Origin: Meira nashicola
Taxonomy: Eukaryota > Basidiomycota > Exobasidiomycetes > Exobasidiales > Brachybasidiaceae
Reading direction: 5' to 3'
Length of the DNA stretch: 64,000 bases
Assembly (NCBI GenBank): GCA_001600355.1
Contig: BCJU01000001.1
Span: 5,518,013 to 5,582,012, forward strand
The notes beneath the pieces were generated by a model that ran no database searches, had not been told where the DNA came from, and saw only the letters and a list, made by a program, of their open reading frames with translations. This document shows positions 40,021 through 47,557 of the stretch, piece by piece (the first letter of the stretch is position 1; each line of letters begins with the position of its first letter). Both the position numbers and the translations under genes were made by a program.

Positions 40021-40299
40021 GATGAAAGGCAAGTAAAAATTGTACTTCAGATACATGAATGTATAAAGGGGAAATGTTTATTCACTTTGCATTACGAAGT
40101 AGATAGATAGTTGATTTATTGTTTCATATACTCTTTGACGCCCCATTTTGAGAAAAAAAAAACAAATAATTGAACTTGTCTGTAATTGACTCTGAATGAG
40201 GCTATACAGTTGCTGTCGTCTTTTACCTCGGCTTTCTTGCCCCGTCTTATAGTTTTTGATGACTTCTCTTATTGTGCATGAAAAACAAGTAATCATTCA

Positions 40300-40944
40300 T
40301 CATTCTCTTTTACCAAGACCTGGGAAAAACTTCCATTTACCATATTCTTTTTTCTTAGAATCCTCTTGAAGCTTTTTAAGTTCTTTTTCATGTTCTCTTA
40401 TTATTTCTTCCTGAGCTCTTCTTTTTGTATGGAAATCCCAATTCTTCTCGTAATCTTGTTGATATTCTATGTCGTGAATTGTAGGGTTAATATTATTCTT
40501 AGCTTTTATTGCTTCCATTTCTTCTCTTAACTTTTGTTGCTTTAAAGGCGTATTAGCAGCAGCGTTATATTTTAAAGCTTGTGAAAATTCATGTTGATTA
40601 TCCTTTTCTAAAATCTTTGATAATAAGTTTTGCCTTTTAATATTCCCTCTAACCTCTCTGCTTTCGTCAAGCTTCTTTTTCAATTCTGTTCGTTTAGAAG
40701 AGCCAGGAGGAATTTCCCTTCTTTCTTCTTCAAAAAGATTATGTTCCCGATTGATATCTTCAATTACTTTCTTTCTGTCGCTAATTTCCTGTTGATGGTA
40801 TTCGATTACGCCCTTTTTCTCTGCTTCGCTTTTAAGCTTTCGTTCATGATGAGTTTTAGACCTATACCATGGCTTACTATCGTCAGCTGAAAGCACAATT
40901 GTAAGTATAAGTACCAATAAAAGTAGCAAAAACTGGGATTGCAT
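40300..40944 (-). CDS. Small secreted helical protein, cluster member 6 (KPWYRSK subgroup)
   Basis: 214 residues. Signal peptide MQSQFLLLLLVLILTIVLS, then ADDSKPWYRSKTHHERKLKS. The core is IPPGSSKRTELKKKLDESRE then GNIKRQNLLSKIL, with the end FFPGLGKRE. It is the closest relative of member 4 (37438-38073) over the coding region and the upstream 180 bp. Two perfect GCCCCGAAT elements in gene sense lie at 41023 and 41081. Lysine- and glutamate-rich helices; no known domain. Confidence 0.72.
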   Translation of the reverse strand: MQSQFLLLLLVLILTIVLSADDSKPWYRSKTHHERKLKSEAEKKGVIEYHQQEISDRKKVIEDINREHNLFEEERREIPPGSSKRTELKKKLDESREVRGNIKRQNLLSKILEKDNQHEFSQALKYNAAANTPLKQQKLREEMEAIKAKNNINPTIHDIEYQQDYEKNWDFHTKRRAQEEIIREHEKELKKLQEDSKKKEYGKWKFFPGLGKRE

Positions 40945-41116
40945 TATAGTGAAATTAGAAGAGAAAGACAGAAATTCCGTTGAATTCTTTTCAAGGTCTA
41001 TATAGGTACAATCGTATAAATTCGGGGCTCTTCATGTTTAACCAAATTCGAAATTTTCAAGGTTTCAATCAACTAATATTCGGGGCTTTTAGTTCTTATT
41101 ATTCCGTTCACATGAA

Positions 41117-41776
41117 TCAATTCAATGAAATGCGTGAGTCTCTTTTCTTTTGGCCGGGAAAAGACTTCCAACTGAAAAGGCTCTTTTTTGATTGAAGCTT
41201 TTCAAGTTTTTGTTTTTGTTCTTCTAATTTTTTCTCATGATATATTTTTTCTGAATGAAGATAGCAATTCTTATGTTCATAATCCTCCCTATCAGACTTT
41301 ATAATATATGGATGATAATCATATATATAATTTTGAGATTTCAATTTGGCGAATTCTTTTTGTAGTTTTTGATGATTTTGAGGAGCGTTTACTACATTTT
41401 GCCATAAAGCATGCGAAACGTTTTGATGTGTTCTTTGAAATAAATAGTATGCTAACTTTTGCCTTCTAGTACTTGCTTCTGCTTCCTTTATTTCGTGAAT
41501 TTTTGATTTTAATTCTTTCTGTAATGCAGAACCAGGAGGAATATGTTTTCTTTCTTCTTTAAACTTTTCTAATTGCCAATTTATAGATTGGACTCGTTTC
41601 TTTTGTTGAACAGTTTGTTCTTGATGGTGTTCAATTTCATTCTTTTTCATTTGCTCTTTTGCTAATTTATGTTCATGCGAACTTTTAGTTCTATACCATG
41701 GCTTATGATCACCTGAAATCACTAAAGTAGATAAAAGTAGAAAAATTAAAAGAGAAGCAAAATTAGGATGCATCAC
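41117..41776 (-). CDS. Small secreted helical protein, cluster member 7 (KPWYRSK subgroup)
   Basis: 219 residues. Signal peptide MMHPNFASLLIFLLLSTLVIS, then GDHKPWYRTKSSHEHKLAKE. The core IPPGSALQKELKSKIHEIKE ... ASTRRQKLAYYLF is more diverged than in members 4 and 6. The C-terminus is FPGQKKRDSRISLN, an extension beyond the GKRE end of its relatives. Its 3' end overlaps the duplicated promoter block of member 6. A GCCCCGATT element lies 107 bp upstream (41883). Confidence 0.7.
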   Translation of the reverse strand: MMHPNFASLLIFLLLSTLVISGDHKPWYRTKSSHEHKLAKEQMKKNEIEHHQEQTVQQKKRVQSINWQLEKFKEERKHIPPGSALQKELKSKIHEIKEAEASTRRQKLAYYLFQRTHQNVSHALWQNVVNAPQNHQKLQKEFAKLKSQNYIYDYHPYIIKSDREDYEHKNCYLHSEKIYHEKKLEEQKQKLEKLQSKKSLFSWKSFPGQKKRDSRISLN

Positions 41777-41941
41777 CGTTTTTTATCTGTAAAGACGTTT
41801 TGAGCAGGAAGAGAAGATATCTATACACGGGTTTTGTAGAAGTTTTCCAAACATTTTAAGAATACACAAATATCCCTGTAATCGGGGCAATGAACGCAAA
41901 CAAATAATTGTCAAACTTTCATTGATGAATCTAATGAAGTG

Positions 41942-42529
41942 CTATAAAATATTACAAAGACCTTTATCGTGAGTAGATAAATATCTAGCATTCTTTTGAA
42001 TGACTTTTCGACATTTATCCGCTTTTATATCAAATCTTTCAGAAGCGTGAACTTTATTGAATTCATTCAAATCGATCATCTCTTTATCTATAAATCCTTT
42101 CTGTTTAAGTTCTTCTTTTTGCTTTTGTAAATCATTAGATTCTTTTTGCAAGTGATTTGCCCTATGTCCTAATGCATCTTTTATCTCTATATTTCCTTTT
42201 AGCACTTTCGCAGCAAGTCTATGCTTCCTTATATTCGCGTTGATTTTGTTTTGTATCATATCTTTCTTAATCCAGTCCGATCTATTTGAATGATCTATAT
42301 ATATTCCATCATTATTCGCATTATGTATAGATTTCAGTATACGATTATATTGTTTAGTAAGATCTTCTAAACGTTTTTCTGCTGCGCTCTGTTTCAATCG
42401 TTTCTCTCTGTTCTTTTGCTGCTTTTTTCGATATTGTTGGAAAAAAGCAGGACTGGATTGAGTATTTTGTAAAATTGATAGCAAAATTGGGATAAGATAT
42501 AACAACAAAAAGACTTGCAATTTAAACAT
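41942..42529 (-). CDS. Small secreted helical protein with CaaX-like end CNIL, cluster member 8
   Basis: 195 residues. Signal peptide MFKLQVFLLLYLIPILLSIL, then a mature N-terminus typical of this subgroup: SPAFFQQYRKKQQKNREKRL with SAAEKRLEDL. The core is YIDHSNRSDWIKKDMIQNKI then ANIRKHRLAAKVL, with LGHRANHLQKES following. The last residues are STHDKGLCNIL, so the stop follows Cys-Asn-Ile-Leu, a CaaX-type tetrapeptide whose terminal Leu would favour geranylgeranylation. GCCCCGTA lies 62 bp upstream (42591). Combination of secretion signal and CaaX is unusual (see findings). Confidence 0.72.
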   Translation of the reverse strand: MFKLQVFLLLYLIPILLSILQNTQSSPAFFQQYRKKQQKNREKRLKQSAAEKRLEDLTKQYNRILKSIHNANNDGIYIDHSNRSDWIKKDMIQNKINANIRKHRLAAKVLKGNIEIKDALGHRANHLQKESNDLQKQKEELKQKGFIDKEMIDLNEFNKVHASERFDIKADKCRKVIQKNARYLSTHDKGLCNIL

Positions 42530-42686
42530 CTAAGATGATGATAGTAGAAAGTTTAAATATCAAAAGTAGAGTGGCAAAAGAAAAGGTATACGGGGCGCAA
42601 ATTAAATTGTTTTACACTTTCATCAGGTACGCCAGCTGATCGTATAAATGATGATCTTGAAAAGAAGCGAAGGAAGTATATGATTG

Positions 42687-43298
42687 CTACATGATGCTAC
42701 AATTATTTTGATTTTGAGTTTCGGTATCAATAAACTTCTTATGCTTCTGGATTACGTCTATACATTTGGTCGCTTTCTTCATATATTTATCATACACCTT
42801 CTGATCTTCATTGAAGTTGAAATCGCGTGTCTTCTCATGTGTATAATCTGTAAAGCCGTTTTTATTAATCTCATCTTTTTTTACATGTAAATTCTTTGAT
42901 TGCTCTTGTAAATAATCTGCCTGATGATCAAAGATATTACTAAGTTCTGGGTTTTCTTTTTGTAAAAGTTTTGCACTTAAACGTTGTCTTCTCATGGTTC
43001 CGTTTATCTTGTTATGCCACATATCTTTTTTAATCCAATCAGATCTGGATGTATGGAACAAGTTGACATTACTTTCCAATGCATTCATCTGAGATTTGAT
43101 TCGACGATTGTACTTTTTATTGAGTTCTTCTAAACGAACTTCTGCTGCACTTTTTTTAAGTCTTGCCTCTCGTAGCTTTTGTTGTTTTTTATGATATCCT
43201 TGGAAAAACATAGGTTTACATTCAACCGAGGGTGTTATAACAGAAAGTAAGACTGGGATAATATGTAACGAAAGAAGAAAAACTTGTATAGCAAGCAT
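42687..43298 (-). CDS. Small secreted helical protein with CaaX-like end CSIM, cluster member 9
   Basis: 203 residues. Signal peptide MLAIQVFLLSLHIIPVLLSV, then ECKPMFFQGYHKKQQKLREA with SAAEVRLEEL. The core is LFHTSRSDWIKKDMWHNKIN then TMRRQRLSAKLL, with FDHQADYLQEQS after it. The C-terminus is TETQNQNNCSIM; Met at the X position would favour farnesylation. The upstream element is a variant (CCCCGAAAC at 43380). An imperfect 22-nt tandem duplication sits in the promoter near 43319-43364. Confidence 0.72.
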   Translation of the reverse strand: MLAIQVFLLSLHIIPVLLSVITPSVECKPMFFQGYHKKQQKLREARLKKSAAEVRLEELNKKYNRRIKSQMNALESNVNLFHTSRSDWIKKDMWHNKINGTMRRQRLSAKLLQKENPELSNIFDHQADYLQEQSKNLHVKKDEINKNGFTDYTHEKTRDFNFNEDQKVYDKYMKKATKCIDVIQKHKKFIDTETQNQNNCSIM

Positions 43299-43448
43299 AT
43301 TCGATCAATAACAAGATAGATGGAAGTTATAAAGCAATCAAGATGGAAGTTATAAAGCAATCAATATATAACATAGTTTCGGGGAGTAATAGAAATATGC
43401 CTGAATATGTTTAAAACATTCATACACTAAACCCAGCCTCTACATTTG

Positions 43449-43496
43449 TCACAAAATATTACATGGACTTTTATCATGAGCAGATAAATATTTCTT
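43449..43496 (-). pseudogene. C-terminal relic of a CaaX-type cluster member
   Basis: Reading the minus strand from 43496: stop, then KKYLSAHDKSPCNIL and TGA at 43449-43451. This matches the last 15 residues of members 8 and 11 (YLSTHDKGLCNIL, YLSIHDRIPCNIL). Upstream sequence no longer resembles the family, so only the 3' tip of a former gene remains. Confidence 0.75.
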
Positions 43497-43564
43497 TCAT
43501 TGCTCGATGCGTTCTAATACACTAAATGCAGAAGAAGAACTTTTAGTTGCTACGAATCATTTCT

Positions 43565-44110
43565 TCAGACTTGATTATGAGTAGATAGATACTTTTCATT
43601 TTTTTCAATGATATGTTGGTATTTCTCTAACCTTTCAAAATATCGAATATCCTTGTAGTTTTCGCGATGAAAATTCATTATAGAGTTATAGTAACTTTTT
43701 TTACCCCTTCTTTTTAATTTTTCCTTCTTCTTTTGAAGTTTATCAGATTCAGGGTGTAGCAGATCGGCATGATGATTTAAAGCATCGCTTATTGGTGGAA
43801 TGTTAATGTATTTCGCAATTAAACGATGCCGTTTTATATTTCCGTCAATTTTTACTTGAGCTTTATCTTTTCTGATCCATTTTGACCTATTAGAATGGTC
43901 TAAGTTAACATTTTCCTCTCTTGCTCTATTTACTGAGTTATGAAAAAGTTCATGCTTTGCTTTTATTTTCTTTAAGCGTACTACTGCTCTATTTACTTTT
44001 GCTTGTTTTGCTTGAATCTTTTCTTGTTCTTTCTCTTTATATGGTCTACTTTGAGAAATTTGTAAGATATAAAGCAAGATTAAAACGAATAATACCCGTT
44101 TTGGAAGCAT
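43565..44110 (-). CDS. Small secreted helical protein, CaaX lost, cluster member 10
   Basis: 181 residues from the Met at 44110 (MLPKRVLFVLILLYILQISQ signal peptide); the Met at 44194 is upstream and would hide it. The mature start is SRPYKEKEQEKIQAKQAK, which lacks the PxFFQEYRKK block. The core is NLDHSNRSKWIRKDKAQVKI then GNIKRHRLIAKYI, with LNHHADLLHPES following. It ends EKYLSTHNQV, truncated just where relatives continue to Cys-x-x-x. An intact CNIL-ending relic lies about 70 bp further downstream. GCCCCGAAG lies 72 bp upstream (44182). Confidence 0.7.
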   Translation of the reverse strand: MLPKRVLFVLILLYILQISQSRPYKEKEQEKIQAKQAKVNRAVVRLKKIKAKHELFHNSVNRAREENVNLDHSNRSKWIRKDKAQVKIDGNIKRHRLIAKYINIPPISDALNHHADLLHPESDKLQKKKEKLKRRGKKSYYNSIMNFHRENYKDIRYFERLEKYQHIIEKNEKYLSTHNQV

Positions 44111-44285
44111 GTTTCGACACAGTATGATGGTTGTTAAAAGTGAAATGATAATGAAAGTCAGATACAACGACGTGAAGTCTTCGGGGCAACACAAAAAAAA
44201 ACACTATTTGTAGATATACACTCAAAGTATGCTATTTATACAAGAAAGGGGCAAAAAGGAAAAGTAATAATTTGTGTTCTAGCGC

Positions 44286-44894
44286 TTACTTCATAATGCT
44301 ACAGCTGTTTTGACTATGAGTATCAATATACTTTTCATTCTTGTCAATGATTCTCCTACACTTTTCCGTTTTCTCGTTAAGTTTATCGCGTACCTTGATC
44401 TCTTTATGTAAATTTTTATAGAAAACCTTATAATCATCAAAGTTATTGAAACCTTGACGTTTTACTTCCTTCTTTTGTTCATTTATTTCTTTGGATTTTG
44501 CTTGTAGTTGATTAGCACGATGATCTAAAATATCGCCTAATTCAGGAACTTCTTTAGATAATAAATTCGAAGCTAGACGGTGCCTCCTCGTATTCGCTTC
44601 TACTCTAGTTTGTAACATATCTGTTTTAATCCATTTCGTTCTAGTTGTGTGAAATGGTGTCATTCGATTATCATCTGCATTTCGTTTAGATTGAATACGA
44701 AGGCGGTATCTATCTTCAAGTTCCTTTGATCGTTTTTCTGCTGCACTTTTTTTAAGTCGCTTTTCACGAAGCTTTTGTTGCTTTTCACGATAAGCCCGGA
44801 AATACATAGGATTACAGCCAACCGGATCCTGTAAGATAAACAGAATGATTGAGGTGATGCTTACTAGAAAGACTAAAACTTGTATTTTTTGCAT
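44286..44894 (-). CDS. Small secreted helical protein ending CSIMK, cluster member
   Basis: 202 residues from the Met at 44894 (MQKIQVLVFLVSITSIILFI signal peptide); an in-frame Met at 44993 is less likely. The mature start is GCNPMYFRAYREKQQKLREK. The core is PFHTTRTKWIKTDMLQTRVE then ANTRRHRLASNLL, with LDHRANQLQAKS after it. It ends SQNSCSIMK: the CSIM of its sister 42687-43298 is followed by one extra Lys, which would abolish a CaaX box. The upstream element is weak (CTCGGAACG near 44967). Confidence 0.7.
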   Translation of the reverse strand: MQKIQVLVFLVSITSIILFILQDPVGCNPMYFRAYREKQQKLREKRLKKSAAEKRSKELEDRYRLRIQSKRNADDNRMTPFHTTRTKWIKTDMLQTRVEANTRRHRLASNLLSKEVPELGDILDHRANQLQAKSKEINEQKKEVKRQGFNNFDDYKVFYKNLHKEIKVRDKLNEKTEKCRRIIDKNEKYIDTHSQNSCSIMK

Positions 44895-45110
44895 CCTTTG
44901 GGTAGATGATAGTAAAAATATCAAGAGGATAAAAATGAGTCTTTGTGTATTTCTTGGATGTCTCATCTCGGAACGTACGCAATACGTTTTCAACCTGCTG
45001 TACTTTTTGCGTTACAGATTTATTTCATCGGGCAGGCAGCCACATATAAACAGCAAACAAGTGATCAAGAATGACATATAAAGGAAGGTATCTTGATTGT
45101 AGCTCTATCC

Positions 45111-45699
45111 TTACAAAATTGGACACTGATTTTGAGTATTGAAAGATGAATATTTGGCATTCTTCGCGATAATCTTTTGGCATTTTCCCTCCTTTTTGTT
45201 AAAGATATAATAACGATCGTTTTCATCTTTAACATTATGCCCGTAGGAATCCAAATCTTCTATGCCTGTTTGTTTTAACTTATCTTTTTGTTTCTGTAAT
45301 TTATTGGATTTTTCTTGCAAATGATCTGCACGATGATTTAAAGCGTCACTTATTTCTGGAACCTTGAGATATTTTGCAAGTAACCGATGACGCCTCAAAT
45401 TGTCATTTATTTTAATATGTTTTATATCTTCTTGCACCCATTTTTTTCTGTTTGAGTTATCAATAAATACACCATTTTCTCTTGCATTTTGTTTAGATCG
45501 AATTCGACGATTATATTTTTCTCGAAGGTCTTTTAAGCGCATTTCTGCCGCACTTAACTTTAGCCTTTTGTCTCTAAGTTTTTGTTGTTTCTTTCTATAT
45601 TCTTGAAAGAAGGTTGGAATACTTTCACAAGGTTGGAGAGAGTAAAGAAAGATCAAAACGTTGCTCAGTAAAAAGAGTAAAACCTGTTTATTTACGCAT
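45111..45699 (-). pseudogene. CPIL-ending cluster member with a frameshift just after its ATG
   Basis: The body (45111-45690) is intact: VLLFLLSNVLIFLYSLQP, IPTFFQEYRKKQQKLRDKRL, the core FIDNSNRKKWVQEDIKHIKI and NLRRHRLLAKYL, and the end NTQNQCPIL, a CaaX-like tetrapeptide. The homologous ATG (45697-45699) reads ATG CGT AAA TAA. Compared with the start of the sister 46024-46614, one extra base lies between the ATG and the GTTTTACTC segment, so the hydrophobic leader has no in-frame ATG. Either it is a fresh pseudogene, or an unrecognised upstream exon or non-ATG start is used. GCCCCGAGA is retained upstream (45776). Confidence 0.65.
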
Positions 45700-45842
45700 C
45701 TCTGTATTTATAAGATGGATGGTGTGGCAAGAAAAGGGATTGGTGTGTATTTATGCAATGATTCATTCACTTTCTCGGGGCGTGAAAGAGGCCGCACAAT
45801 CAAATTAATTTATTCTTCGCTCAGTTTAACACATGAACTGTA

Positions 45843-45875
45843 TTATAAAATGTTATATAGATTCTGAGAATGGAT
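45843..45875 (-). pseudogene. Possible short relic of a cluster member's 3' end
   Basis: TATAAAATGTTATATAGATT, then CTGAGAATGG, parallels the 3' tip of the 46798-47385 gene (TAAAATGTTGCATCGATTCT ... CTGAGAATG) with an internal deletion. Too short for certainty. Confidence 0.4.
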
Positions 45876-46023
45876 AAGGTTGGGGTGTAGATAGAAGAAA
45901 AATAAGAGAAAGTATGGCAATTGTTGCTTCGAAAGAACACAAGTTAAGTAGAAACGGATTCGCAGAACCAAAGGAGCTTGAATGTTGCATTGTTATACTA
46001 TTTATAAGACTATACTTCCTTTT

Positions 46024-46614
46024 CTATAGAATGTTACAAGGAATTCTATCATGAATAGATAGATATTCGGAATTCTTTTTAATGATCTTCCGACATTTTT
46101 CTGCTTTAAGAAAAGAATTATCATCACGCATATCTTCTTTATCTTTATTTAAATGTTCATGAATGACACTTGTATAACCTGTTCGTTTGAGCCGGTTTCT
46201 CTCTTTTCTTAATTTATGAGAATCTTTTTGTAATTCATTTGCTCGATGATTGAAAATATCACTCATTGCTGGATCATTCCTCATTATTTTTGAAAGTACT
46301 TGATGTCGTTTAATATTTGCATTTACCTTATTTCTTAACATATCTTTCGTGATCCATCTCGATCTATTTGAATGATCTTGTTTTACTCCGTGTTGATCTG
46401 CATTCTGTTCAGATCTAGCTCGGCGAAGGTCTTGTCTTCTAAGTTCTTCTAGGCGCACTTCTGCTGTACTTAATTTAAGACGTTTCTCCCTAATCTTTTG
46501 TCGTTTCTTGCGATATTCTTGAAAGAAGGTAGCAACGCATTCACAAGGTTGTAGAGAATAAAGAATAATCAAAATATTGATCAGCAAAAAGAGTAAAACT
46601 CGTATTTTAAGCAT
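46024..46614 (-). CDS. Small secreted helical protein with CaaX-like end CNIL, cluster member 11
   Basis: 196 residues from the Met at 46614 (MLKIRVLLFLLINILIILYS signal peptide). The mature start is ECVATFFQEYRKKRQKIREK with LEELRRQDLR. The core is KQDHSNRSRWITKDMLRNKV then ANIKRHQVLSKIM, with FNHRANELQKDS following. The end is EYLSIHDRIPCNIL. It is the best-preserved example of the subgroup: secretion signal, very basic start of the mature chain, core motif and CaaX-like end. The upstream element is a one-base variant, GCTCCGAGA (46701). Confidence 0.73.
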   Translation of the reverse strand: MLKIRVLLFLLINILIILYSLQPCECVATFFQEYRKKRQKIREKRLKLSTAEVRLEELRRQDLRRARSEQNADQHGVKQDHSNRSRWITKDMLRNKVNANIKRHQVLSKIMRNDPAMSDIFNHRANELQKDSHKLRKERNRLKRTGYTSVIHEHLNKDKEDMRDDNSFLKAEKCRKIIKKNSEYLSIHDRIPCNIL

Positions 46615-46797
46615 CCTTGTACATAAGTTTAAGATGGATGGTGGCAAAAAGCAAGAAAAAAATACCGTTGTGTACTTTCATAGAACCTTATCCACAATCT
46701 CGGAGCGTGGAAGAGTTACGCCTATATACAACAACTAAGTATATAGTCTTTTGCCCCGATAAAAAAAGAGTGCCTTCAATATGTGTATTAGCTGCTG

Positions 46798-47385
46798 TCA
46801 TAAAATGTTGCATCGATTCTTATCATGAATAGATAAGTACTGAGAATGCTTATTGATGATTTCTAGACATTTTGCCTATTTATCATTAAAGCTAGCATAC
46901 TTTCTATTGTCTTCCTCTAAATTGCGATCAAACATTTCATCGGAGTTAAAACCTGTTCGTCTAAGCTCATTCTTTTTCTTGAATAATTTAAAGCTTTTCT
47001 TTTGTAGACCTTTAGCACGATGAACCAAAGCATGCCTTATTTCTGGAACTCCAACGTGTTTCGCTGCCAATAGATGTCGGTTAACGTTTGCATTCAATTC
47101 AACGTGTTTAATATCATTTTTTATCCACTTTGATCTATTCGAATGAGTGTATTCTACTCCTATATCTTCTGCGAACTGTTCAGATCTATCACGACGATGA
47201 TACTTTTCATTAAGATCTTTTAACCGTATTTCTGCTGCACTTAATTTAAGACGTTTCTCCCTGATTTTTTGTCGTTTCTTTCGATATTCCTGGAAGAACG
47301 TTGGAATGCATTCACAGGGTTGCAAAGTATAAATGATAATCGAAAGAAAACCAAGAAAATAGTATAAAACTTGTAATTTAAGCAT
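46798..47385 (-). pseudogene. Cluster member interrupted by an in-frame TAG before its CNIL end
   Basis: From ATG 47385 the frame gives a 169-residue product: signal peptide MLKLQVLYYFLGFLSIIIYT, IPTFFQEYRKKRQKIREKRL, core YTHSNRSKWIKNDIKHVELN and ANVNRHLLAAKHV, ending FNDK at TAG 46876-46878. Beyond the TAG the same frame still encodes AKCLEIINKHSQYLSIHDKN then RCNIL and TGA (46798-46800), aligned with the intact sister gene. The stop corresponds to Glu in a relative (KKEGKC), so one substitution explains it. It is either a recent nonsense allele that deletes the CaaX end, or, less likely, readthrough. Confidence 0.75.
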
Positions 47386-47557
47386 TGCGAGGTTTCTTGA
47401 TGGAGTTTATTGAAAAAACTAAACGGATGTACAGAGTGATTCTGAACAATCTCCGGCTTGAGGGCGTTACTTTGTTGCCTTCTTGTGTTTCAAATTTGTT
47501 AATAATATGGGGCGTTGTGAAAAAAGGAAAGGATGTTTGCCCCGGTTGAAATTTTCG

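Noticed and set aside
32161..46878. Reassigned TAG codon in this organism
   Set aside because: TAG is used as the normal terminator of other genes (for example 46024-46026 and 54973-54975), so the two internal TAGs are better explained as nonsense mutations.
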